Shown here: positions 1-5,088 of the stretch, piece by piece
How positions within the stretch are numbered: position 1 is the first letter of the stretch
Layout of the letters: each line of letters starts with the position of its first letter
Assembly (NCBI GenBank): GCA_965369305.1
Contig: CBDUQG010000055.1
Span: 1-6,790 of the forward strand
Reading direction: 5' to 3'
DNA from: JAFGTE01 sp965369305
Lineage (GTDB): Bacteria; Patescibacteriota; Gracilibacteria; UM-FILTER-43-11
DNA: 6,790 nucleotides
Made by a program: the position numbers and the translations under genes
The notes under the pieces: generated by a model
Seen by the model: the letters and a program-made list of their open reading frames with translations, nothing else
What the model was told of the DNA's origin: nothing
The model's database searches: none

Positions 1-1
1 G

Positions 2-397
2 GGTATTATTGGTGAATTTGTTTTTATTGAGGATTTTCTGTACCTGACGAGCTACCAGACAAATGATGGCATTGCTTTTGGGATTGATATGCCCAGATGG
101 CTGCAGATTCTGGCTAGCATTGTAATTTTGATGCTACTGACTCACCTGCGTTTTGACTACGTAATTAAATCCAAACATGGCACTCTTTTTAGCAGCTGGA
201 TGTTTGGGGCTGTGCTGGGAGGAGGGCTCGGAAACTTCATAGACCGGGTCATACATGGTTACGTGGTGGACTTTATTGTGCTCAAACCTTTCCCAGTCTT
301 CAATGTGGCCGATATTGGAATTACTGTTGGACTTGTGGCGGTTTTTGCTACAATGGTGCTGTCGTCCCGAAACGATGAACTAGAGACTAAAAACTAA
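2..397 (+). CDS. lspA: Lipoprotein signal peptidase II (LspA), 5' end missing
   Basis: This membrane aspartyl protease cleaves the signal peptide of prolipoproteins after their cysteine is lipidated. The frame is open from base 2, so the true start lies left of the window; 131 residues are visible and about 30 (the first membrane helix and its conserved Asp) are missing. Visible motifs, numbered from the first codon in the window, are NDGIAF (21-26, the family's NxGxAF box), GGGLGNFIDR (73-82), VVDF with its Asp at 90, and FNVAD with its Asp at 104. The last two aspartates match the catalytic dyad of solved LspA structures. Hydrophobic helices lie around 32-50, 63-80 and 100-122. The ATG at 89 is internal, because the NDGIAF box precedes it. 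The gene ends in TAA, 7 bases before the next gene, suggesting co-transcription. Family assignment is very secure. Confidence 0.95.
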   Translation, partial: GIIGEFVFIEDFLYLTSYQTNDGIAFGIDMPRWLQILASIVILMLLTHLRFDYVIKSKHGTLFSSWMFGAVLGGGLGNFIDRVIHGYVVDFIVLKPFPVFNVADIGITVGLVAVFATMVLSSRNDELETKN

Positions 398-404
398 AAA
401 CAAT

Positions 405-1130
405 ATGAACGAAAAGAGGCCCCTGTCCGCAACGCTGTTCTTCCTGAGACTACTGAGTGGTATCACTGGTGGTGTCGCCGGAATGCTGATCGCTTTTGTG
501 GTGTACTTCATTATGTCTACTTTTATTCCTGCTGGGGATGAAGTGACTTCGCTGTCCTTCTTCGCCATTATCGTGATGGCTTTTGCCGCAACACTGAGTG
601 CCAACACCCTGACTGCCGTGATGGTGACTTTTATGGATCATGAAAAATACAGTCGCCGAAAAACGATCATCACTCAGGTTTTCGTGTTTAACCTGATTCT
701 TTTCTTTCTGACCATTCCGCTTTATCTGATTGCCATTCCACTAGACATTGCAATTGGCGTGGCTGCCCTTCATTTTCTTTTGAGTGCCTATGTTTCTTCT
801 TTGATTATGGAAGTGCTGGCTGGATACGAGTATTCCCTCGTGGGAATTTACTCAAGCAGCCTCGGCATTTTTGTGAGTATTGGTGTGGCGCTTCTTTTGC
901 TTAATTCAAATGTGTCCCAGCTTGTACTTACACTGGGAGCTATGCCGGCTGTCTGGCTTATTCTACAACTTGTGGGAGGCCTAGTAGAACTTATTTATGA
1001 CAATTTCCTTAAGCTCTATGGCGTTGATGCCCTCAATGTTCAGACGGATCTGGGTGGAGACACGCTCGAAGAAAAAGAAGACGATGAAGAGGATGATGAA
1101 GACGAGGAAATGGATGATGATCAGGCCTAA
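405..1130 (+). CDS. Six-helix membrane protein with acidic C-terminal tail, unknown function
   Basis: I do not recognise the family of this 241-residue protein. Hydrophobic stretches around residues 17-37, 51-76, 89-111, 115-139, 146-166 and 171-197 suggest six membrane helices. A basic patch (HEKYSRRK, about 79-86) between helices 2 and 3 suggests that loop is cytoplasmic. From about residue 219 the protein ends in a tail made almost wholly of Asp and Glu, which by the same topology would also be cytoplasmic. No catalytic motif is obvious. The start ATG at 405 follows the lspA stop by 7 bases and has no Shine-Dalgarno motif; the leader is a run of ACTAAAA repeats, so translation may be coupled to lspA. 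Its TAA stop overlaps the stop of the convergent gene. Reality of the gene is well supported by its hydrophobic pattern and length; function is unknown. Confidence 0.85.
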   Translation: MNEKRPLSATLFFLRLLSGITGGVAGMLIAFVVYFIMSTFIPAGDEVTSLSFFAIIVMAFAATLSANTLTAVMVTFMDHEKYSRRKTIITQVFVFNLILFFLTIPLYLIAIPLDIAIGVAALHFLLSAYVSSLIMEVLAGYEYSLVGIYSSSLGIFVSIGVALLLLNSNVSQLVLTLGAMPAVWLILQLVGGLVELIYDNFLKLYGVDALNVQTDLGGDTLEEKEDDEEDDEDEEMDDDQA

Positions 1131-1456
1131 TCTTTTTTCTGATCTTCTATTTCGGTCAATAGCTCGATGCACTTTTCCCTTGCGACATAAAGCACATCGG
1201 CCGCTTTGGGGAATCGATCTTTTATTTTGTCGGCCTTCTGGCCCATGTCATCGGCCCAGTCTTTCAGCTGTCCTTTAACCAAAAAAATGGGCTTTGTCTT
1301 GATCCACTCTCTTCTTTTCTGAATCTCTTCTTCAATGAACTTTTCAAACTCCTTTCGCTTGTCTGGATTTCTCAAGCCCAGAACAAATCTCCATTTTGAG
1401 ATTTCTTGCGCACTGGGCTGATTATTTGGCAGTTTTTGGTTTAAATTGGCGCTCAT
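1127..1456 (-). CDS. Small charged soluble protein, unknown function
   Basis: This is a 109-residue, strongly charged protein without signal peptide or membrane helix. The body is rich in Lys, Glu and Arg and looks helical: a KRKEFEKFIEEEIQKRREW stretch near residues 36-54, then WADDMGQKADKIKDRF near 68-83 and a C-terminal helix ending in EDQKKD. I recognise no family. The start is taken at the ATG at 1456-1454 (MSANLNQ). The upstream in-frame ATG at 1483 lies directly against the -10 box of a good promoter, before the expected transcript start, so it is unlikely to be translated. No Shine-Dalgarno motif precedes 1456. The TAG stop lies inside the stop region of the convergent membrane protein gene. 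It has its own promoter but sits just downstream of the TsaE-HD gene on the same strand. Confidence 0.7.
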   Translation of the reverse strand: MSANLNQKLPNNQPSAQEISKWRFVLGLRNPDKRKEFEKFIEEEIQKRREWIKTKPIFLVKGQLKDWADDMGQKADKIKDRFPKAADVLYVAREKCIELLTEIEDQKKD

Positions 1457-1483
1457 GCAGGGTAAATGAGGGTTTAGTGGCAT

Positions 1484-1512
1484 ATTTTAAAACACCTATG
1501 AACCAAGGTCAA
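1484..1512 (-). promoter_or_regulatory. Sigma70-like promoter for the small charged protein
   Basis: Read on the minus strand, TTGACC (1512-1507) is followed after exactly 17 bases by TAAAAT (1489-1484). Each box matches five of the six consensus bases. The predicted transcript start is near 1477, giving a leader of about 20 bases to the ATG at 1456. The promoter lies in the 69-base gap after the TsaE-HD stop codon, so this gene need not depend on tsaE transcription. Confidence 0.65.
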
Positions 1513-1525
1513 TCTGAGTTAAGAC

Positions 1526-2572
1526 CTATTTGATGTCAGCAGGCCCTAAGTTTAGCGGTTCAAAGAGCTGTTGTTCGAGCTCAAAGGTGATCCTTTTAAC
1601 TTCATTCCATTTTTCCTTTGTTTCCTCATCATCATGCTGCCCGTAGCGATGTAGGAAGTCATTGAAGCGTTCTTGCAGGCTGACGATCTGATCGTGTTTG
1701 GCGCGTTTGTCGGCGTAGAATAGAAGGGCTATTTCCAGATAGGAGAATTTTTCGGGTTCTTCAAGAATGGAAAAGAAATTGTGCAATCTGATAACTTCAG
1801 CTGTCTTCAAAAAACCCTCATCAGCCAAGGCGCCGCAGGCAATATCAGCGTGGTGCATGCCCTTGAACTGCTCACGTAAGTCGACCCATTTTGTCCATTT
1901 ATCATCGGTGACTTCTTCGTGAAACTTATCTCTTTCGAGAGTTCTGAAGTCACAAACACGAGCAACATCGTGGAGGAGCGCAGCTGTTTTGACCAGATGA
2001 GCGTTAATGAGGATGTTGCTGCTGGCAAAGGCCTCGGCTATTTGTGTTGCTACGTTGGCTACTTGCTTGCAGTGTGCTCGTACATGCATGGGAGTGACCC
2101 ATTCGTCCCATAGTTTTTCGACCAGTTCTTCCGGCGCCACTTCAGGGTCTTCAAAGGTAAAGGTGAGTTCGTGGTGATCGCCAAGGGAACGGAAATCAAT
2201 ACGGACGTATTCTTTGGGCATGTAGCCTTCCATGCGGTCCGCCCATTCGATGATGTTAATGGCGTGTGGGTCATGCATGGTGTCAGCTAGGCCAATAGAT
2301 TCAAAATTTTGGCCCTTTTCCAGGCGGTATAAATCGTAGTGATAAACGTGGGGGCCCGACTCTAAATCATACTTATTAACATAAGCAAAGGTTGGGCTCT
2401 TGATCATTTCAGTGATGCCTAGCCCCTTGGCAATCCCTTTGGTGAAGTGAGTTTTGCCGCTTCCCAGATCGCCAAAAAGGAGTACGTTGCTGCCTGGCAT
2501 GAGTCGACTGGCCAGCTGCATGCCGAGCTCGATGGTCTGCTCCGGTGTTTTGGTTTTGTAGATGCTTTTCAC
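1526..2572 (-). CDS. tsaE: TsaE (tRNA t6A synthesis ATPase) fused to an HD-domain phosphohydrolase
   Basis: This 348-residue protein joins two domains. Residues 1-150 are TsaE, the small P-loop ATPase that works with TsaB and TsaD to place threonylcarbamoyl on A37 of ANN-decoding tRNAs. It shows Walker A GDLGSGKT (34-41), SPTFAYVNKY (59-68), HYDLYRL (78-84) and IIEWADR (107-113). A normal TsaE is about 150 residues. Residues 160-310 carry an HD metal-dependent phosphohydrolase domain: H167 in TPMHVRAHC, the H201-D202 pair in ALLHDVAR, H240/H241, and D288 in YADKRA, the expected metal ligands. The tail after 310 is charged and helical. The start is GTG at 2572-2570, chosen because the TsaE N-terminus begins there; no Shine-Dalgarno motif precedes it. 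The HD substrate cannot be read from sequence. No tsaB, tsaD or rimI is adjacent. Both domain calls are strong. Confidence 0.93.
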   Translation of the reverse strand: MKSIYKTKTPEQTIELGMQLASRLMPGSNVLLFGDLGSGKTHFTKGIAKGLGITEMIKSPTFAYVNKYDLESGPHVYHYDLYRLEKGQNFESIGLADTMHDPHAINIIEWADRMEGYMPKEYVRIDFRSLGDHHELTFTFEDPEVAPEELVEKLWDEWVTPMHVRAHCKQVANVATQIAEAFASSNILINAHLVKTAALLHDVARVCDFRTLERDKFHEEVTDDKWTKWVDLREQFKGMHHADIACGALADEGFLKTAEVIRLHNFFSILEEPEKFSYLEIALLFYADKRAKHDQIVSLQERFNDFLHRYGQHDDEETKEKWNEVKRITFELEQQLFEPLNLGPADIK

Positions 2573-2610
2573 CCAGCAAGCGTAACACCGATTTTAGTAC
2601 CCTTACAATA

Positions 2611-2639
2611 TTGACTCATTTGTCAAAATATAGTATTTT
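2611..2639 (+). promoter_or_regulatory. Sigma70-like promoter for the unknown plus-strand gene at 2785
   Basis: TTGACT (2611-2616), a 17-base spacer, then TATTTT (2634-2639). The predicted start is near 2646, leaving a leader of about 140 bases that contains a 17-base palindrome. The -35 box is part of the palindrome TTGACTCATTTGTCAA (2611-2626), so a protein bound there would block this promoter directly. The opposing tsaE promoter shares the -10 area. Confidence 0.5.
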
Positions 2640-2658
2640 ATTGCCCCTGATCTTTCAA
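2630..2658 (-). promoter_or_regulatory. Sigma70-like promoter for the TsaE-HD gene
   Basis: On the minus strand TTGAAA (2658-2653) is followed after 17 bases by TACTAT (2635-2630). The predicted start near 2623 gives a leader of about 50 bases before the GTG at 2572. The -10 box overlaps the -10 box of the divergent plus-strand promoter at 2634-2635. One copy of a 12-base repeat abuts the -35 box and the other lies in the leader. Confidence 0.6.
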
Positions 2659-2670
2659 AAACACCGATTT

Positions 2671-2698
2671 TTGATTGTGACTCACTGTGTCATAAATT
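2671..2698 (+). promoter_or_regulatory. Possible second plus-strand promoter
   Basis: TTGATT (2671-2676), 16 bases, then TAAATT (2693-2698). Both boxes are weaker than those at 2611-2639. The spacer holds an imperfect palindrome, TGACTCACTGTGTCA (2678-2692), related to the one over the upstream promoter. This would give a shorter leader, starting near 2705. It may be chance in an AT-rich gap. Confidence 0.3.
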
Positions 2699-2721
2699 CC
2701 CACCTACTTAACACGGGCGAT

Positions 2722-2746
2722 TTGTGACCACACGGTGTGGTCGCAA
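2722..2746 (+). repeat. 17-base perfect palindrome with extended arms in the leader
   Basis: GACCACACGGTGTGGTC (2726-2742) is a perfect inverted repeat around one central G (2734). Pairing extends outward to 2722 and 2746 with one G-T wobble, giving about 11 usable base pairs with a three-base loop as RNA. It lies 38 bases before the ATG at 2785, in the transcribed leader of either predicted promoter. It could be a repressor operator or a leader hairpin. There is no T-run after it, so it is not an intrinsic terminator. Confidence 0.5.
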
Positions 2747-2772
2747 TCAAATGATTTCAACGCTAGAGAAAC

Positions 2773-2776
2773 GGAG
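2773..2776 (+). promoter_or_regulatory. Shine-Dalgarno GGAG for the gene at 2785
   Basis: GGAG ends 8 bases before the ATG at 2785 and fixes that start. It is the only clear ribosome binding site in this window; the starts at 405, 1456, 2572, 5081 and 6558 have none at normal spacing. Confidence 0.65.
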
Positions 2777-2784
2777 AACGCAAA

Positions 2785-3801
2785 ATGGCAAAGAGCCGAG
2801 ATTCTACTCCCCCCGGGGACCCACTTCCGGATCCTTATCCGGATGAATTTGAAGACGAGGAGAAGGACGCCTTCGTGAAATCCATCAACAAGCGCATTGC
2901 GTGGATGAAATCACATTGGATTCTTTCCATCGTGGGCGGACTGCTCTTCCTTGGAGTACTGGTGATGATCGTTTTCGGCCTGATTCACTGGGCTACTGGC
3001 ATCACTACGCTGATGTTCGTACGGCTGGGAATGCACTTCTTCAAGCCGTCTGTTCGCAGCAGGACATTCAACTACTTGGCCAAACACAGGGTCAAAGCGG
3101 GATTCATTGTCCTGTTCGCTCTAACCCTGCCAATTCTGGCTCCCATGCTCCTGACAACCTACGGAGGTCTCTACTTCAGGGACTGGGATCGTCAGATGGA
3201 CCCGCCCAAGATCTACTACGTGTGGATCGTGGACGATACCGCCTTCAATAAGGAGGACCAGAAAAGGCTGAGCAGGCTCAACCCAGGCGGTGAAAAGAGT
3301 GAGAGCATTGAAGGTCTCATTCTGCTTGCCGCAGCTTCCGTGAATTTGGAGGGTGACAAACTCGTCCCCTTCGAACGCACGAATCTCAACAACGGTGAGC
3401 CATTCAGCGTCATCGTCTTCGAGAGTGAGCAAGAAGAAGTGATGGTACCGGTTACACCTAAAGAAGGTGAGCCTATACCGGAAACGCCTGCGATGCAGAA
3501 GCAGATGGTCTCTTACGTGACCCTCTACTTCATCACTCCGGTGACTGACGAGAACGGCGAGGTAAAAACCAAGGAGAAGGACGGCAAGAAGAAAGCTATC
3601 TTCAAGATGGTGCCTTACCGACTCCCGCCGACGCTGAATGTGAGCTTCGGGATGCTCGCCCAGGGCTTCTCGGATGCAACCGGGAGGGAGATTGACCTAG
3701 CAGATCTCAAGGTCTTTCTCCAGAAGAAGAAAGAAGAGCAGAGGCAGCGCAAAACCCCCATCGTCGAAGATGGCGCAATCATCGACGGTACCCGGGGATG
3801 A
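2785..3801 (+). CDS. Two-helix membrane protein with large C-terminal domain, unknown function
   Basis: I do not recognise this 338-residue protein. It begins with an acidic, proline-rich stretch (about 8-28, with DPLPDPYPDEFEDEE). One strong hydrophobic segment lies near 45-68, a weaker amphipathic stretch near 69-86, and a second membrane helix near 106-126. The remaining 210 residues are soluble, with a Pro/Glu linker (PVTPKEGEPIPETP) and a Lys/Glu/Gln-rich segment near the end (FLQKKKEEQRQRK). With two helices both ends would lie on the same side, probably the cytoplasm. The start has a proper GGAG site. By eye the gene is more GC-rich than its neighbours and prefers AAG for lysine, whereas the solute-binding protein gene mostly uses AAA. 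It is divergent from tsaE, convergent with the ligase-like gene, and stops with TGA. Confidence 0.85.
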   Translation: MAKSRDSTPPGDPLPDPYPDEFEDEEKDAFVKSINKRIAWMKSHWILSIVGGLLFLGVLVMIVFGLIHWATGITTLMFVRLGMHFFKPSVRSRTFNYLAKHRVKAGFIVLFALTLPILAPMLLTTYGGLYFRDWDRQMDPPKIYYVWIVDDTAFNKEDQKRLSRLNPGGEKSESIEGLILLAAASVNLEGDKLVPFERTNLNNGEPFSVIVFESEQEEVMVPVTPKEGEPIPETPAMQKQMVSYVTLYFITPVTDENGEVKTKEKDGKKKAIFKMVPYRLPPTLNVSFGMLAQGFSDATGREIDLADLKVFLQKKKEEQRQRKTPIVEDGAIIDGTRG

Positions 3802-3812
3802 ACGTGACCACA

Positions 3813-3856
3813 CCGAGAACCACTCGTACCTGTCTAGGCAGGTCGGGTGGTTTCGG
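3813..3856. terminator. Long imperfect hairpin between convergent genes
   Basis: CCGA (3813-3816) pairs with TCGG (3853-3856), AACCAC (3818-3823) with GTGGTT (3847-3852), and ACCTG (3828-3832) with CAGGT (3839-3843). A bulged G lies at 3817, an internal loop separates the inner stem, and the loop is TCTAGG. It begins 11 bases after the plus-strand stop, where a terminator would be expected. It also contains the last codons of the minus-strand gene, whose TAG falls in the loop. Neither strand has a following T-run, so it is not a classical intrinsic terminator. Confidence 0.4.
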
Positions 3857-5081
3857 CTACCACAATTCCGATTAAGATGGGTCCGATCCAGCTCGTCCAA
3901 AGAAGATGATCAAAGGAGGCAATGATCATGAGTGCGAAGAGGGGAAGGATGCGCGCTTTGTCTTTGAGAAAGTAGCTTAAGCCGTCTTTCCAGTAGCCAT
4001 GAAGCAGGTAGGCCATCATGAGAATTAGGATGATAAGCCCTTGGATGCCGGTTTCGTTGAGAATGAGGAGGTAGGCATTGTGAACTGGTTGGAACTCCCA
4101 AGGCAGGAGCTTGGCTTCGGAAAAGGCTTCCATTTCCAAAGTGAAATTGCCAACTCCCACCCCCCAAAACTTAGAGAGGAACATGTTCAGGCTAACTACA
4201 TTCTGACTGAGGCGTTCCTGGACGGAAGGATAGTTCCAGGCCAGCTGGGCACTGTTGCCATAGATCCAGGCGTTGGCAAAAACCAGGGCTAGGAGTAGGC
4301 CAAGACTGAGGACTTTTTTTTGCTTAGCCACTTTGATGACGCCCAGCATGAGCAGAATGACAGCTGTGAGAATGAGGGTAAGTTCTGCAGCGAGGGAGCC
4401 TGTTAAATAAACACCGATTGAAAGGAGAATAATCCAGAAAGGTAGGGCTGATTTTTTGAGGTAGGCTAGGCTCAGGAATAGAACTGTCATGAGGTAGGCC
4501 CCCAGAATGTTGGGGTGCAAGAAGGTGCCGTAGGCTCTGATGAGCTTAGTACCATCAGTCAGGTCCTCTTTGGCAACATTGGGGATATCGGGGCCGATGA
4601 CTGGTTCGCCGAGGAAATGAAGACCCACTGAGTGATTGAGACGAGTTTGAGCATACGCCAAAATAATCTGGAATACTGCGCCATATAACAGCCACTTAAT
4701 GAGTTCTTGGTGTGGAATGATTTTGCCTCTAACCAAATGATAAACCATCACTGCCTCAACGATTCTGATGGCCCAAAAAAGGAAAAGGACAGGATCCCCT
4801 GCAACAAGAGTAACTAAGCCGACGTTGATAGCAAAGAGCTTTAGGAGCCACTCACCATTGCTTGGCCATTTGAATTTTGTGAGTTCTTTGTCGCGGATTT
4901 TTTTGAGCGACCACAGTACAAAAATTGCAAAGAGAAGGATTTCAGGTAAAAACAAGAAGCCTGTCACCCAGGGGCTGAAGTTGCCAAAGCGGTAGCTGGC
5001 TTTTTCATACAGCACAAAATGAATCGAGAAAGGGAAGCTGAACAGGAAGAGTTTCCAGAGTGTCTGGATGACTTTATTCAT
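3834..5081 (-). CDS. O-antigen ligase / Wzy-like polytopic membrane protein
   Basis: This 415-residue protein has about ten or more membrane helices and the layout of the O-antigen ligase (Wzy_C, PF04932) family. Members transfer or polymerise lipid-linked glycans on the outer face of the membrane. Family signposts are RAYGTFLHPN (182-191), GSLAAEL (229-234, where the usual SR is SL), PSVQERL with R290, WGVGVGNF (306-313), VHNAYLLILNETGIQG with H334 (333-348), and DHLLWTSWIG (391-400). R290 and H334 are the likely counterparts of the Arg and His needed by WaaL. It contains no cysteine. The start ATG at 5081 lies 7 bases after the stop of the binding-protein gene and lacks a strong Shine-Dalgarno motif, so the two probably form one operon. 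Whether it is a ligase or polymerase, and for which glycan, cannot be read from sequence. Confidence 0.85.
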   Translation of the reverse strand: MNKVIQTLWKLFLFSFPFSIHFVLYEKASYRFGNFSPWVTGFLFLPEILLFAIFVLWSLKKIRDKELTKFKWPSNGEWLLKLFAINVGLVTLVAGDPVLFLFWAIRIVEAVMVYHLVRGKIIPHQELIKWLLYGAVFQIILAYAQTRLNHSVGLHFLGEPVIGPDIPNVAKEDLTDGTKLIRAYGTFLHPNILGAYLMTVLFLSLAYLKKSALPFWIILLSIGVYLTGSLAAELTLILTAVILLMLGVIKVAKQKKVLSLGLLLALVFANAWIYGNSAQLAWNYPSVQERLSQNVVSLNMFLSKFWGVGVGNFTLEMEAFSEAKLLPWEFQPVHNAYLLILNETGIQGLIILILMMAYLLHGYWKDGLSYFLKDKARILPLFALMIIASFDHLLWTSWIGPILIGIVVAETTRPA

Positions 5082-5088
5082 GCTTCAA

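Larger units (their letters stand above)
2584..2671. repeat. 12-base direct repeat AACACCGATTTT, two copies
   Basis: Identical 12-base copies lie at 2584-2595 and 2660-2671, 76 bases apart, both in the divergent intergenic gap. On the minus strand one copy sits just upstream of the tsaE -35 box and the other in its leader, so the pair brackets that promoter. A repeat of this length within about 200 bases is unlikely by chance. Operator sites are the simplest reading, but no regulator is known. Confidence 0.5.
2611..2692. promoter_or_regulatory. Pair of related TGACTCA palindromes, possible operators
   Basis: TTGACTCATTTGTCAA (2611-2626) and TGACTCACTGTGTCA (2678-2692) share TGACTCA on the left and GTCA on the right, with slightly different centres. 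The first covers a -35 box and spacer. The second fills the spacer of a weaker promoter candidate. They resemble paired binding sites for a dimeric regulator. The arms are short, so this is a suggestion only. Confidence 0.35.
2724..3813. repeat. 10-base direct repeat GTGACCACAC flanking one gene
   Basis: GTGACCACAC occurs at 2724-2733, inside the leader palindrome, and at 3804-3813, three bases after the stop of the gene at 2785-3801. The copies are 1080 bases apart and bracket a single gene. Ten-base repeats occur by chance in a window of this size, so the position is more notable than the match. Confidence 0.3.

Noticed and set aside
997..1278. Plus-strand open frame of 93 codons across the convergent junction
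   Set aside because: It overlaps two better genes, has skewed Arg/Lys/Met composition from the acidic-tail codons read out of frame, and lacks start signals.
1457..1483. Upstream ATG at 1483 as the start of the small charged protein
   Set aside because: It directly abuts the -10 box and precedes the predicted transcript start; the extra residues (MPLNPHLPC) add nothing family-like.
2605..2626. Perfect TTGACA on the minus strand at 2626-2621 as the tsaE -35 box
   Set aside because: No -10-like hexamer lies 16-18 bases downstream; the nearest TATTGT is only 10 away and TAAAAT is 24 away.
3754..3790. Inverted repeats at the 3' end of the gene at 2785
   Set aside because: Short arms, inside coding sequence, and no T-run; a better hairpin lies just after the stop.
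3799..3801. TGA read as glycine (genetic code 25 of some Patescibacteria)
   Set aside because: Reading through adds only 12 residues before a TAG, and all other genes are complete without in-frame TGA, which fits the standard code.
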